Shown here: piece by piece, positions 10,896 through 20,538 of the stretch
How the letters are laid out: every line of letters begins with the position of its first letter
How positions within the stretch are numbered: position 1 is the stretch's first letter
Assembly (NCBI RefSeq): GCF_004365635.1
Contig: NZ_SOBH01000001.1
Coordinates: 1,178,001 to 1,242,000, forward strand
DNA length: 64,000 nt
Reading direction: 5' to 3'
Origin: Litoreibacter halocynthiae
Lineage (GTDB): Bacteria > Pseudomonadota > Alphaproteobacteria > Rhodobacterales > Rhodobacteraceae
Translations under genes and position numbers: made by a program
Notes under the pieces: generated by a model
What the model was told of the DNA's origin: nothing
Databases searched by the model: none
The model's input: only the letters and a program-made list of their open reading frames with translations

Positions 10896-12038
10896 GTGTC
10901 ATTTATCCGTCGTCTGAAAACAGAACTTGAACGCCCGCGCGAGGATCGTCCCTTTGGCAGCGGTTGGCTCTCCGGCGGAGGCGCATTGCTGGCGGGCCTG
11001 ACCTCGGCCGCCTTACTGGCGGTGATGTATTTTCCGGGGCTGTTCTCCACCCCCGACCTGTCGAAAGTCATTACGCCAGCACATCTGCAACTCTTGCTGC
11101 AAGTCGTGCTGCTCGTCGGGTACGCATTTGCGCTGGTGTCTCTGCTACTGTCTCGCGACAAAATCCTTGGCTGGACTGCTCTATTCATGATCGTCATCGT
11201 GTCGCTAATAGGCACGCCCGACGACGGCTCAACCCTGACAGCACCGCTTTATTTCGGCATTGATTTCTTCATCCTGAACGTCGTTTTCCTCGGCTTCCTT
11301 TTCGTCCCGCTGGAGCGTTACTTCCCGCAGGACCAAGACCAGACCGTCTTCCGCCCCGAATGGCAGGAGGATATGTTCTACTACCTCGTGTCCTCCCTAA
11401 TGGTTCAGGTCCTCACCTTCCTGACGCTGATGCCATCGAATCTGATAACCGGTTATTTCAACATGAGCGCCATTCAGGAGTGGATCTTCGCGCTGCCCTT
11501 CGTGGTGCAGCTTTTCCTTATCATCCTGTTCTCGGATTTCGTGCAATACTGGGTGCACCGCCTGTTCCATACTGTCCCCGCGCTCTGGCGCTTCCATGCG
11601 GTGCACCATTCCGCCAAAAAGCTCGACTGGCTGGCGGGCTCCCGTATGCACTTCATCGAAATCGCCATCCTGCGCGGCTTTACGGCCATCCCGATGTTCA
11701 CGCTCGGCTTTGATCCGGCGGCCATTCAGGCCTATGTCCTGATCGTCTATTTCTACTCGCATTTCATCCATTCCAACATCGGCTGGAACCTGAAACCCAT
11801 CGAGAGCACCTTCGCCACCCCCCGCTTCCATCACTGGCACCACGGCGCGGAGCGCGAGGCGATCGACGTCAACTACGCCATCCACTTCCCGATCCTCGAT
11901 CGCCTGTTCGGCACCTACCACATGCCCGAAGGCCGCTGGCCCCAACGGTACGGCGTGGCGGGAGAACAGGTTCCGCGTGGATTTGTGAAGCAGTTCCTGC
12001 ATCCGTTCACCAAGAAGAAGGTGCCGGAAGCGGAATAG
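10896..12038 (+). CDS. Sterol desaturase / fatty acid hydroxylase superfamily membrane protein
   Basis: A 380-residue polytopic membrane protein. Several hydrophobic segments fill residues 25-160. The di-iron histidine clusters follow: HRLFH, HAVHHS, HFIHSN and FHHWHHG, the eight-histidine pattern of the sterol desaturase/C-4 methyl oxidase/fatty acid hydroxylase superfamily. It would use O2 to hydroxylate or desaturate a lipid. Start is GTG with AAGGAG 9 bases upstream. It sits between the methyltransferase and the corrinoid activator. Whether it belongs to that pathway or is a bystander cannot be told. Substrate unknown. Confidence 0.8.
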   Translation: MSFIRRLKTELERPREDRPFGSGWLSGGGALLAGLTSAALLAVMYFPGLFSTPDLSKVITPAHLQLLLQVVLLVGYAFALVSLLLSRDKILGWTALFMIVIVSLIGTPDDGSTLTAPLYFGIDFFILNVVFLGFLFVPLERYFPQDQDQTVFRPEWQEDMFYYLVSSLMVQVLTFLTLMPSNLITGYFNMSAIQEWIFALPFVVQLFLIILFSDFVQYWVHRLFHTVPALWRFHAVHHSAKKLDWLAGSRMHFIEIAILRGFTAIPMFTLGFDPAAIQAYVLIVYFYSHFIHSNIGWNLKPIESTFATPRFHHWHHGAEREAIDVNYAIHFPILDRLFGTYHMPEGRWPQRYGVAGEQVPRGFVKQFLHPFTKKKVPEAE

Positions 12039-12156
12039 GCGCCGGACTGATCCCATTCATGATAACCATGCGTATTCTTGCAAGATCAGGTCGCAGACGG
12101 CCATTGCGGAGCGGGTTGAAAGCCCTACAACTCTAAGCAGAAACAACTGCTTCGGT

Positions 12157-14196
12157 GTGCCAATGTCCGACAATAATCCACTCGTGATCTTCACCCCCTC
12201 CGGCAAGCGCGGGCATTTTCCGGTTGGAACTCCGGTGCTGACCGCCGCGCGCCAATTGGGCGTTGATCTGGACTCGGTCTGTGGCGGGCGGGGTATTTGC
12301 TCGAAGTGCCAGATCACACCGTCTTACGGTGAATTTCCAAAACACGGCGTCACGGTCAAAGATGGCGCCCTGAGCGACTGGAACAGCGTCGAGCAACGCT
12401 ATGACGACAAACGCGGGTTGACCAAAGGCCGCCGCCTTGGCTGTCAGGCGCAGGTGCAAGGCGACATCGTCATTGACGTCCCTGAAAGCAGTCAGGTCCA
12501 CCGTCAGGTCGTCCGCAAACGTGCAGAGGCGCGTGACATTACCCTGAACCCGTCTACAAAGCTGTTTTATGTCGAGGTAGAGCAACCCGACATGCACGAA
12601 CCCTCCGGCGATCTGGAACGTCTGATCAAAGCGCTACGCCTTGATTGGGACCTGCCGGAATTGGAGGCCGATCTGGGTCTTCTGAAAACGCTGCAACCCA
12701 CCCTGCGCAAGGGAGAGTGGAAAGTCACCTGCGCTGTGCATCTGGGCGATGCCATGTTCGGGCCGCGCATCATGCATATCTGGCCGGGCTTCTATGAAGG
12801 CACGGTTTACGGGCTGGCGGTCGATCTGGGCTCCACCACCATCGCAGGCCATCTGTGTGACCTTGCGACGGGCGAGGTCGTGGCGTCCTCTGGCATCATG
12901 AACCCGCAAATCCGTTTCGGTGAAGATTTGATGAGCCGCGTCAGCTATTCGATGATGAACCCAGGCGGGGCCGAAGAAATGACCCAAGCCGTGCGCGAAG
13001 GCATGAACGCGTTGTTCGTCAATATCGCATCAGAAGCCGGTATCGACAGCAATCTGATCGTCGATGCCGTGTTTGTGTGCAATCCGGTGATGCACCACCT
13101 GTTCCTTGGCATCGACCCGTTCGAGCTGGGTCAGGCACCGTTTGCGCTTGCCACGTCTGAGTCATTATCGTTGCGGGGCATTGAGTTAGGTCTCAACCTT
13201 CATCCAGCCGCCCGCATCTATCTGCTGCCCTGCATTGCGGGCCATGTCGGCGCAGACGCCGCTGCCGTGGCACTGTCCGAGGCCCCCGACAAGTCCGAAG
13301 ACCTTGTGTTGGTCGTCGATGTCGGCACCAACGCGGAAATCCTGCTGGGGAATAAAAACAAGGTGCTGGCCTGCTCGTCGCCGACCGGACCGGCCTTCGA
13401 GGGGGCGCAAATCAGCTCCGGCCAGCGCGCTGCACCCGGCGCGATTGAGCGCGTGGAAATAGACCCCGTGACCAAGGAACCCCGCTTCCGCGTCATCGGC
13501 TCCGACGTCTGGTCCGACGAGGACGGCTTTGACGAGGTCATCGCCAGCACCGGCATCACCGGCATCTGCGGCTCCGGCATTATCGAAATGGTGGCCGAGA
13601 TGCGTCTGGCGGGTATCGTCGATGGTCCCGGCCTGATCGGATCACCTGAACAAACCGGCACAAGCCGTTGTTTTTTAGACGGAAGAACATTTAGTTACAT
13701 GGTCTATGATGACCCCGAGCGCCCAATCACCGTCACCAACCGCGACATCCGCGAAATCCAGATGGCCAAGGCCGCGCTCTATTCCGGCGCGCGCTTGCTG
13801 ATGGACAAGTTCGGCGTCGACAAGGTCGACCGCGTGGTGCTGGCTGGCGCGTTCGGGGCGCATATCAGCCCGAAACACGCCATGGTGCTGGGCATGATCC
13901 CCGACGCGCCACTCGACAAGGTCACCTCTGCCGGTAACGCCGCAGGTACAGGCGCGCGCATCGCGTTGCTGAACACCAAGGCCCGCCGGGAAATCGAAGA
14001 AACTGTCCATAACATCCACAAGATCGAAACCGCGATCGAGCCACGGTTCCAAGAGCATTTCGTCAACGCGTCAAACATTCCCAACGCGGTGGAGCCCTTC
14101 CCGATCCTGAATTCGATCGTGACCCTGCCAGAGGTGAACTTCAACACCGGTGGCGGGGATAAAGACGGCGGTCGCCGCAGGCGCAGACGCTCTTGA
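12157..14196 (+). CDS. RACo-like corrinoid activation protein (2Fe-2S ferredoxin + ASKHA domain)
   Basis: A 679-residue protein with an N-terminal plant-type [2Fe-2S] domain (C42, C48, C51 and C96), a linker, and a large ASKHA domain with phosphate loops AVDLGSTTIAGHL, VVDVGTNAEILLG and ACSSPTGPAFEGA. This is the layout of RACo/RamQ-type reductive activators, which use ATP to reduce inactivated Co(II) corrinoid proteins to Co(I). The C-terminus is a poly-arginine tail preceded by GGGDKDGG. Starts at GTG 12157 or ATG 12163 are both possible, with no clear Shine-Dalgarno. With the MeTr and MetF-like genes upstream it implies a functional corrinoid methyl-transfer pathway. Confidence 0.83.
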   Translation: MPMSDNNPLVIFTPSGKRGHFPVGTPVLTAARQLGVDLDSVCGGRGICSKCQITPSYGEFPKHGVTVKDGALSDWNSVEQRYDDKRGLTKGRRLGCQAQVQGDIVIDVPESSQVHRQVVRKRAEARDITLNPSTKLFYVEVEQPDMHEPSGDLERLIKALRLDWDLPELEADLGLLKTLQPTLRKGEWKVTCAVHLGDAMFGPRIMHIWPGFYEGTVYGLAVDLGSTTIAGHLCDLATGEVVASSGIMNPQIRFGEDLMSRVSYSMMNPGGAEEMTQAVREGMNALFVNIASEAGIDSNLIVDAVFVCNPVMHHLFLGIDPFELGQAPFALATSESLSLRGIELGLNLHPAARIYLLPCIAGHVGADAAAVALSEAPDKSEDLVLVVDVGTNAEILLGNKNKVLACSSPTGPAFEGAQISSGQRAAPGAIERVEIDPVTKEPRFRVIGSDVWSDEDGFDEVIASTGITGICGSGIIEMVAEMRLAGIVDGPGLIGSPEQTGTSRCFLDGRTFSYMVYDDPERPITVTNRDIREIQMAKAALYSGARLLMDKFGVDKVDRVVLAGAFGAHISPKHAMVLGMIPDAPLDKVTSAGNAAGTGARIALLNTKARREIEETVHNIHKIETAIEPRFQEHFVNASNIPNAVEPFPILNSIVTLPEVNFNTGGGDKDGGRRRRRRS

Positions 14197-14230
14197 CGCC
14201 ACCGCGCGGCGCACATAAATCAAGCGGTAG

Positions 14231-14304
14231 GCGGGTATGGTGAAAAGGTATCACGGCAGCTTCCCAAGCTTTAGTTACGAGTTCGATTCTCGTTACCCGC
14301 TCCA
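14231..14304 (+). tRNA. tRNA-Gly (anticodon CCC)
   Basis: Cloverleaf read by eye. The acceptor stem GCGGGTA pairs perfectly with TACCCGC; the discriminator U and genomic CCA end at 14304. D-stem GTGA/TCAC; anticodon loop TTCCCAA with CCC at positions 34-36; T-arm ACGAG-TTCGATT-CTCGT. The anticodon stem has one C-U mismatch and a terminal G-U pair under my alignment. It reads GGG glycine codons. A thioesterase gene begins six bases after the CCA. Confidence 0.92.
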
Positions 14305-14310
14305 AATCTT

Positions 14311-14784
14311 ATGAAAAATATTCCCTATCATACCCCGCTGGACGCCGACACGCTGCGTGCGATTGGAATTCCGGAGCCTTGGGCTTTCGGGGTCGCCGAT
14401 CGCACACGTTTCAGCGAGTTGGACCCCTTGGGTCACATCAACAACGCGGCCTATCTGGCTTGGTTCGAAAGCTTTCGCATCCAGTATATGCAAGCCTATG
14501 GCATCGGCTACACAGGGGCGGATGCACCGCAACTGGTCTTGCGTCAGGTACAAGTGGATTTCCTCGCCGAAATGAAACTGGCTGAGGACTACATCGTGAC
14601 GGGACGGGCCAGTGTGTTGCGCACCTCCAGCTTCAAGATGGACTATGCCGTATGGTCCGGTGGCAGTTTGCGCACCACCTCCCACGCCATCATCGTGTTG
14701 CTGAACGCGGACGGCACCAAGCGCTCAATCAGCCCCGAGCTACGAGACATGCTAAAGACCCGTGACGGCGCAACCGACGCCTAG
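14311..14784 (+). CDS. Acyl-CoA thioesterase, 4-hydroxybenzoyl-CoA thioesterase-like hotdog fold
   Basis: A 157-residue single-hotdog protein. The opening of the domain, [23 protein letters not shown], matches the 4HBT-type signature with the catalytic aspartate in the [12 protein letters not shown] segment. Such enzymes hydrolyse acyl-CoA thioesters; the acyl group is unknown. The ATG lies six bases after the tRNA-Gly CCA and has no Shine-Dalgarno, so translation may begin at a processed or near-leaderless 5' end. Its TAG stop overlaps the convergent pgi stop through a CTAG palindrome. Confidence 0.83.
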   Translation: MKNIPYHTPLDADTLRAIGIPEPWAFGVADRTRFSELDPLGHINNAAYLAWFESFRIQYMQAYGIGYTGADAPQLVLRQVQVDFLAEMKLAEDYIVTGRASVLRTSSFKMDYAVWSGGSLRTTSHAIIVLLNADGTKRSISPELRDMLKTRDGATDA

Positions 14785-16379
14785 GTCGACCGAAGGTAGC
14801 TCAGTAGCAATCGGGTAGAGCTGTCTTTACCTTCTTCCGACGCCTCGCCACGCAGCACCGGCGTCAGCGCATTGGCCAATTCCTTGCCAAGTTCCACGCC
14901 CCATTGATCGTAGGAATTGATCCCCAGCATCACGCCCTCGACGAACACACGGTGTTCATAGAGCGCAATAATCTGGCCCAACACAAATGACGTCAGCTTT
15001 GGATAGACAAGCGTGGTGGATGGGCGGTTCCCCGGAAAAACCCGATGGCGCGCTTGGCGATCCAGCTCAGCTCCGGTCAGGCCACGCTTGGCCATAATCT
15101 CCGTCGCTTCTTCGAGGCTGCGGCCTACCATCAAGGCTTCTGATTGGGCCAGACAGTTCGCCACAAGCAACTCATGCTGATGAGCAAGCTCCGGCTCATG
15201 ACCTTCCCGCGCCACCATGAATTCGCAAGGTACCACCCGCGTACCTTGGTGGATCAATTGATAGAAAGCGTGCTGGCCGTTGGTTCCCGGCTCGCCCCAA
15301 ACGACGGGGCCGGAGTTCACCTCCAAGGTCGAGCCGTCCATCGCCACGGATTTACCGTTGCTCTCCATTTCCAGCTGCTGAAGATACGCCGGAAGCCGCG
15401 TCAGCCTTTGATCATAGGGCAGCACCGCGCGGGTGGCATGGCCGCAGCCTTGATTGTTCCAGACCCCGACCAAAGCGAGCATCATTGGCAAGTTCTGGTC
15501 CAGAGGTGCGTCGCGGAAATGGCAATCCATGTCGTAGGCACCGCGCAGGAAGGCATCAAAGTCATCCGCGCCGATGGCAATCATCAGCGACAGGCCAATC
15601 GGCCCCCACAAAGAATAGCGCCCGCCGACCCAATCCTCGAACCCGAACACCCGTTCCGGCGCGATGCCGAACTCGGCTGTCTTTTCTTCGGCGGTCGATA
15701 ATGCGGCAAACTGGGCACCTGTGTCGGTGACGCTCTTCGCCATCCACTCCTGCGCCGTTCTGGCATTGGTCATGGTCTCGATGGTCGTGAAGGTCTTGGA
15801 AGCCACGATAACCAGCGTGGTCGCAGGATCGAGCCCGCGCAACGTATCCGCGATATCAGCGCCATCCACGTTGGAAACAAAATGCACCCGAGGCCCGTCG
15901 TGATACGGCGCCAGTGCCAGCACAGCCATCGCAGGGCCAAGATCAGAGCCACCAATGCCGATATTGACAACATCCGTGATCGCGCCGCCCTGCCCTTTGA
16001 CAGCGCCAGATCGCACAGCCTCGGAGAAATCAGCCATGCGCGCGCGGGTCTCGCGCACGCCCTCCATGACGTCTTCGCCGTCAACTTCGACCGCGCCTTC
16101 ACTCATGTTGCGCAACGCAGTATGAAGCACTGCACGCCCTTCGGTCTCGTTAATCTTTACGCCCGAGAACATGGCTTCGCGCCGTTCCTCAATGCCAGCG
16201 TTCGCTGCCATTGATAAAAGCAACGCACGGTCGTCCGCGCCAATCTGGGTTTTAGAGTAGTCGAACAGCATGTCGCCATGTCGCACGGAATACGCCTGCG
16301 CACGGTCGGGGTTTTCACTGAAAAGATCTGCGAGCGTTGCGCGCTGTTCAGCACGGGTTTTCAGGTCGGTCCAACTCAT
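14781..16379 (-). CDS. pgi: Glucose-6-phosphate isomerase
   Basis: A 532-residue PGI of usual bacterial length. It interconverts glucose 6-phosphate and fructose 6-phosphate. Signatures include [13 protein letters not shown], the SKTFTTIET phosphate loop, the EMESNGKSV segment and the [14 protein letters not shown] active-site motif with catalytic glutamate. The ATG at 16379 shares one base with the pgl stop (TGATG), so translation is coupled. It is the last gene of zwf-pgl-pgi. In an Entner-Doudoroff organism it recycles fructose phosphate back into zwf. Confidence 0.96.
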   Translation of the reverse strand: MSWTDLKTRAEQRATLADLFSENPDRAQAYSVRHGDMLFDYSKTQIGADDRALLLSMAANAGIEERREAMFSGVKINETEGRAVLHTALRNMSEGAVEVDGEDVMEGVRETRARMADFSEAVRSGAVKGQGGAITDVVNIGIGGSDLGPAMAVLALAPYHDGPRVHFVSNVDGADIADTLRGLDPATTLVIVASKTFTTIETMTNARTAQEWMAKSVTDTGAQFAALSTAEEKTAEFGIAPERVFGFEDWVGGRYSLWGPIGLSLMIAIGADDFDAFLRGAYDMDCHFRDAPLDQNLPMMLALVGVWNNQGCGHATRAVLPYDQRLTRLPAYLQQLEMESNGKSVAMDGSTLEVNSGPVVWGEPGTNGQHAFYQLIHQGTRVVPCEFMVAREGHEPELAHQHELLVANCLAQSEALMVGRSLEEATEIMAKRGLTGAELDRQARHRVFPGNRPSTTLVYPKLTSFVLGQIIALYEHRVFVEGVMLGINSYDQWGVELGKELANALTPVLRGEASEEGKDSSTRLLLSYLRST

Positions 16380-17026
16380 CACGGCGCCCAATGCACGGTT
16401 GCATTCGAAAGGACGGTTCGGATCGGGGCTTCCATGCGGGTTGCGTGTTGCGCGCGCTCAAATGCTTCACGCTTGTCTTTGCCTGCTATCAGAACATGGC
16501 TGCTCATGGCTTCCTCCAACACGCGACCGCTTAGGGTAACGCGTGGCTCCAGCCCGTCGGAGGCCTCAACCAACATCAGGTCCGGCGCATCAGAGGCCAA
16601 CGCAGCCTCCAGATCGGGAGAGCCCGGAAACAGCGATGCGGTATGCATATCCGCTCCCATACCTACGACCAGCACCGACAAGGGCAGATGTGCCGAGATA
16701 TCGGGCAACGTATCCCCATCCGGCCTGATCGACACATAATTCGCAGCCGCCGCCCGCGACGTCAGGAGACGCGCGCGGATCATGCGCTCGTTCGACCGCT
16801 CGTGGTCCGCCGGCACCCGCCGCTCGTCCCCGACCAATACGGTCACGCGGCTCCAATCAAGGTTGGCCGCACACAGGGCATCAAACACCGGACCGGGTGT
16901 CGAGCCACCCGGTACAGCAAAGCTGACCTGATCATGGGTCATCAAAGCTTCGTTCAACTCCCCCGCCAGATGGTTGGCGAGGTCGATCATCATCATGTCG
17001 CGATCCGGATATTCGATAAATTCCAT
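16379..17026 (-). CDS. pgl: 6-phosphogluconolactonase
   Basis: A 215-residue DevB/NagB-type lactonase that opens 6-phosphogluconolactone. Motifs: [16 protein letters not shown] near residue 40, [22 protein letters not shown], and a later [18 protein letters not shown]. The ATG overlaps the zwf stop (TAATG) and the stop overlaps the pgi ATG. Position between zwf and pgi confirms the role. Confidence 0.95.
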   Translation of the reverse strand: MEFIEYPDRDMMMIDLANHLAGELNEALMTHDQVSFAVPGGSTPGPVFDALCAANLDWSRVTVLVGDERRVPADHERSNERMIRARLLTSRAAAANYVSIRPDGDTLPDISAHLPLSVLVVGMGADMHTASLFPGSPDLEAALASDAPDLMLVEASDGLEPRVTLSGRVLEEAMSSHVLIAGKDKREAFERAQHATRMEAPIRTVLSNATVHWAP

Positions 17027-18477
17027 TACTTAATCTCCCGCCAGCGCCGCCCGTCACGGTGCAACAGCATTAACGCATCTTCAGGACCTGTTGTTCCCGG
17101 CTCGTACTGAACCGGTTTGTCGCCTCGGTTCTGCCAGCCTTCGATAATCGGGTCGGTCCACGCCCACGCCGCTTCGACCTCGTCGCCGCGCATGAACAAG
17201 GTCTGGTTTCCACGGATCACATCCATAATCAGCCGCTCATAGGCGTCCGGCACGTCCGCGCCTTCCGGCCCAAGAGCTTCGGCAAATGTCATATCAAGTG
17301 GCACGTCAACCAAGCGCATACCGCCCGGTCCCGGCTCTTTGATCGTCACGCGCAAATCCATGCCTTCGTCCGGTTGGAGACGGATCGCTAACACGTTGGC
17401 TTTATTGCCGGCGTCTTCTTCAAAGATGGAGTGCGGCACTTCTTTGAATTGAATCACAATCTCCGACATCCGCCCCTTCAAGCGCTTGCCCGTGCGCAGG
17501 TAGAACGGTGTGCCCTTCCAGCGCCAGTTGGAGATGTCGACCTTCATCGCAATGAAGCTCTCGGTCTTGCTCGCGGGGTTCTCGGAATGCTCGATATAGG
17601 ACGCTTGATCCTTATCCGCCGCATATTGACCACGCACGATATTGTCTGTCTGCACTGGATCCAGCGCGCGGATCACTTTCAGTTTCTCGTCGCGCACAGC
17701 GTCAGGATCAAACCGTGACGGAGGTTCCATCGCCGTCAAACAAAGCAACTGCATCAGGTGGTTCTGGATCATATCCCGCATTGCGCCGGATTTGTCGTAG
17801 TAGCCTCCGCGCCCCCCGACACCCACCGTCTCGGCCACGGTAATCTGCACATGGTCGATATATTGGGCATTCCAGAGCGGCTCGAACAGCATGTTGGCAA
17901 AACGCACGGCCATAAGGTTTTGCACGGTTTCTTTGCCTAGATAATGGTCAATGCGGTAAATCTGGTGCTCGTCAAAGCTGGCTGCAAGAACAGCGTTTAG
18001 CGCTTTGGCGCTTTCCAGATCGCGGCCAAACGGCTTCTCGACCACGATACGGCTGTCCGGGGTCGCAATCTTGTGTTTGTGCAGCCGCGTCGCTAGATCA
18101 CCGAACAGGCTTGGCCCCACCGAGAAATAGAACGCCTGAACCACATCCTTGCGCACAAGTTTGGCAAGCGTAGCCCAGCCGGCCGATCCCTTCGCGTCGA
18201 TAGGCGTGTAATGCAGCTGTGCCAGAAACGCATCCACAGTTTTCGGTTTACGCTTCTTTTCCGACACGAATTCTTCAATGGACTCGCGTATAAGTGCCCT
18301 GAACCCGTCATCGTCCAGCTCGCTTCGCGCGGCCCCGATGATGCGCGCATCGTTGGGCATCTGCCCTGCCAGAAAGCGCCTATACAGCCCCGGCAGGATT
18401 TTTCGGCGGGCCAGATCACCGGTGCCGCCAAAGATCACAAGATCAAAGCTCTCTACAGGAATGACGCGTGAGACCAT
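17026..18477 (-). CDS. zwf: Glucose-6-phosphate 1-dehydrogenase
   Basis: A 483-residue dehydrogenase producing 6-phosphogluconolactone and NAD(P)H. The nucleotide loop FGGTGDLARRKILPGLY lies near residue 15 and the active-site motif RIDHYLGKE in the middle. The ATG at 18477 is preferred (AAGAAGG about 9 bases upstream); a longer frame to 18534 would translate through the operator. It leads zwf-pgl-pgi. A GTTAGCGCTAAC palindrome sits 38 bases upstream and is repeated before edd, so the first and third steps of the Entner-Doudoroff route are probably co-regulated. Confidence 0.96.
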   Translation of the reverse strand: MVSRVIPVESFDLVIFGGTGDLARRKILPGLYRRFLAGQMPNDARIIGAARSELDDDGFRALIRESIEEFVSEKKRKPKTVDAFLAQLHYTPIDAKGSAGWATLAKLVRKDVVQAFYFSVGPSLFGDLATRLHKHKIATPDSRIVVEKPFGRDLESAKALNAVLAASFDEHQIYRIDHYLGKETVQNLMAVRFANMLFEPLWNAQYIDHVQITVAETVGVGGRGGYYDKSGAMRDMIQNHLMQLLCLTAMEPPSRFDPDAVRDEKLKVIRALDPVQTDNIVRGQYAADKDQASYIEHSENPASKTESFIAMKVDISNWRWKGTPFYLRTGKRLKGRMSEIVIQFKEVPHSIFEEDAGNKANVLAIRLQPDEGMDLRVTIKEPGPGGMRLVDVPLDMTFAEALGPEGADVPDAYERLIMDVIRGNQTLFMRGDEVEAAWAWTDPIIEGWQNRGDKPVQYEPGTTGPEDALMLLHRDGRRWREIK

Positions 18478-18514
18478 CGGGATACCCTTCTTTCCGGTAT
18501 GACGTTGCCAACCT

Positions 18515-18526
18515 GTTAGCGCTAAC
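18515..18526. promoter_or_regulatory. GTTAGCGCTAAC operator upstream of zwf
   Basis: A perfect 12-base palindrome with the central CG typical of LacI/GalR-family operators, centred about 43 bases before the zwf ATG. An identical 12-mer lies before edd at 41792-41803. The regulator is not identified here; AglR has a different palindrome next to its own gene. Confidence 0.65.
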
Positions 18527-18669
18527 GAAGTCACAATTCCAGTGAAAATTATTCAAAGATATCCTAACACCCCACACGTTGGTCACAACCGTGTCAGATG
18601 ATACTTTGAGCACTTTCTCTTCACACCACAACGCGCTAGCCATAGCACGAAGGCCATGGAGAAGACCGG

Positions 18670-19629
18670 ATGAAAGACCAGATTGACGCCGCATTGCAGG
18701 CAAATGCGGGCAAGTTCACGGACCCGCTCGTCACGGCAAAGGGCGAAACCCGTGCGTCGGTGGCCTTGTCAAACCCGCAAACGCTTTGGTTCAACACCGG
18801 CACGCTGTGCAACATCGAATGCGAGAACTGCTATATCCTGTCGTCGCCCAGCAATGATGCACTGGTCTACCTAACCACCGCAGAAGTGGAGGACTATCTC
18901 GACCAGCTGGAGACCCGCAAATGGGGTGTTCGCGAGATTGCCTTTACCGGTGGCGAGCCATTCATGAACCCGGACATGTCCGATATGACCCGCGCCGCTC
19001 TCACGCGTGGCTATGACGTCCTGATCCTGACCAACGCGATGCGTCCGATGATGCGCAAAACCGTGCGCGCTGCGCTGACTGCGCTCATCGCAGAATTCGG
19101 TGACAAACTGACCTTCCGCATCTCGCTTGATCACTGGTCACCAGAGGTACATGACAAAGAGCGCGGCAAAGACGCGTTTGCAAAGACCATTGAGGGTATG
19201 GAATGGCTCCGAGACCAAGGTGCGCGCATGGCTGTCGCAGGTCGCTCCGTCTGGGCCGAAAGCGATGTGGCCGCGCGCGCTGGGTATGCCGGAATATTCG
19301 CAAAATATGACTTTAACATCGACGCTCAGCACCCTGTTTCCACTGTTCTTTTTCCCGAAATGGATGAAACCGTCGAGGTGCCGGAGATCACCACGGAGTG
19401 CTGGGATATACTTGGCAAGTCACCTGATGCGGTGATGTGTTCTTCATCGCGTATGGTGGTTAAGCGCAAGGGGGCCGACAAACCTGCCGTTCTCGCCTGC
19501 ACCCTGCTCGCCTATGAGCCGGAATTCGAGTTGGGTGCGACGCTGGAAGAGGCCGAGACCGAGGTGAAGCTGAACCATCCGCATTGTGCGAAATTTTGCG
19601 TCCTTGGCGGGGCCAGCTGTTCGGCGTAA
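18670..19629 (+). CDS. Radical SAM protein of unknown substrate
   Basis: A 319-residue radical SAM enzyme. The [4Fe-4S]/SAM cysteines are C47, C51 and C54 (CNIECENC), followed by GGEP at 94-97, and a SLDHWSPEVHDKERG segment resembling the family's substrate-side strands. Three further cysteines near the C-terminus (C306, C310, C317), plus earlier ones around residues 257 and 279, may hold an auxiliary cluster as in SPASM-like proteins. GGAGAAG precedes the ATG. The cation efflux gene starts ten bases downstream. No precursor peptide or partner enzyme is adjacent, so the reaction cannot be named. Confidence 0.8.
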   Translation: MKDQIDAALQANAGKFTDPLVTAKGETRASVALSNPQTLWFNTGTLCNIECENCYILSSPSNDALVYLTTAEVEDYLDQLETRKWGVREIAFTGGEPFMNPDMSDMTRAALTRGYDVLILTNAMRPMMRKTVRAALTALIAEFGDKLTFRISLDHWSPEVHDKERGKDAFAKTIEGMEWLRDQGARMAVAGRSVWAESDVAARAGYAGIFAKYDFNIDAQHPVSTVLFPEMDETVEVPEITTECWDILGKSPDAVMCSSSRMVVKRKGADKPAVLACTLLAYEPEFELGATLEEAETEVKLNHPHCAKFCVLGGASCSA

Positions 19630-19638
19630 GCACCTGCC

Positions 19639-20538
19639 ATGCCACATGACCATCATCACCACATAAGTCCGGAGGACGGCGACGCGCGGGTCGCTTGGGC
19701 CATCGCTGTCAATATGGGCCTCACCGTTTTGCAGGTTGTCGGTGGCATCCTTTCCGGCAGTCTCGCGTTGATTGCCGACGCGCTTCACAACTTCTCTGAC
19801 GCCATCGCTTTGATCATCGCTTTTGCAGCGCGCAAAATCGGTCGCAAACCCGCTGACGCCACGATGACCTTCGGCTACAGACGCGCCGAAACCGTCGCTG
19901 CCCTGATCAACTACACAACGCTGATCGTGATCGGCCTGTATCTTCTGTATGAGGCCACCCTGCGTCTATGGAGCCCCAGCCCCGTCGACGGCTGGTTGGT
20001 CGTGTGGATCGCGGTTGCAGCATTGGTCGTGGACCTCGTGACCTCGGCGCTCACCTACTCGATGTCCAAATCGTCGATGAATATCAGGGCCGCGTTTCTT
20101 CACAATCTGGCCGATGCGTTGGGTTCCGTTGCCGTCATCATCGCCGGTACGACCATTCTGTTGTTCGACTGGCCGTTGATTGATCCGCTGATTACCTTCC
20201 TGATCGCGGGCTACATCTTGTGGCAATCCATTCGCGAGATCGGCCCTGTGATCCGCGTCCTTATGCTCGGCACGCCACCGCAATTGGATATGGAGGCGTT
20301 GCTGTCGGATATCCGCGACCATGACGGCGTCGAGGATGTTCATCACCTGCATGTCTGGCAAATGGAAGAGGATCAGACAGCTTTGAGCGCGCATATCGTG
20401 ACGACCGACACATCAAAAACGCTGCGCAACTCATTGAAACTGCTTCTTAAGCAGAAACACGGTATATCCGAAATCATCCTGGAGCTCGAACACCCGTCCG
20501 ATGCCTGCGTGGGTGCCGAAACCATCGGCCACGCCTAG
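19639..20538 (+). CDS. Cation diffusion facilitator (zinc/cobalt-type efflux)
   Basis: A 299-residue CDF transporter that exports divalent metals in exchange for protons. The N-terminus is His-rich (PHDHHHHIS). Transmembrane segments run through about residue 200, with the metal-site motif LIADALHNFSDA in TM2 and HNLADALGSV in TM5. The C-terminal cytosolic metal-sensing domain contains VHHLHVWQMEEDQTALSAH. This is the ZitB/CzcD type, so zinc is the first guess. It follows the radical SAM gene closely and ends in a 4-base convergent overlap with the HNH gene. Confidence 0.9.
   Translation: MPHDHHHHISPEDGDARVAWAIAVNMGLTVLQVVGGILSGSLALIADALHNFSDAIALIIAFAARKIGRKPADATMTFGYRRAETVAALINYTTLIVIGLYLLYEATLRLWSPSPVDGWLVVWIAVAALVVDLVTSALTYSMSKSSMNIRAAFLHNLADALGSVAVIIAGTTILLFDWPLIDPLITFLIAGYILWQSIREIGPVIRVLMLGTPPQLDMEALLSDIRDHDGVEDVHHLHVWQMEEDQTALSAHIVTTDTSKTLRNSLKLLLKQKHGISEIILELEHPSDACVGAETIGHA

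Noticed and set aside
10148-11215. A 355-codon minus-strand frame crossing the methyltransferase and desaturase genes
   Set aside because: Spans two well-supported opposite-strand genes and has no domain or start signal.
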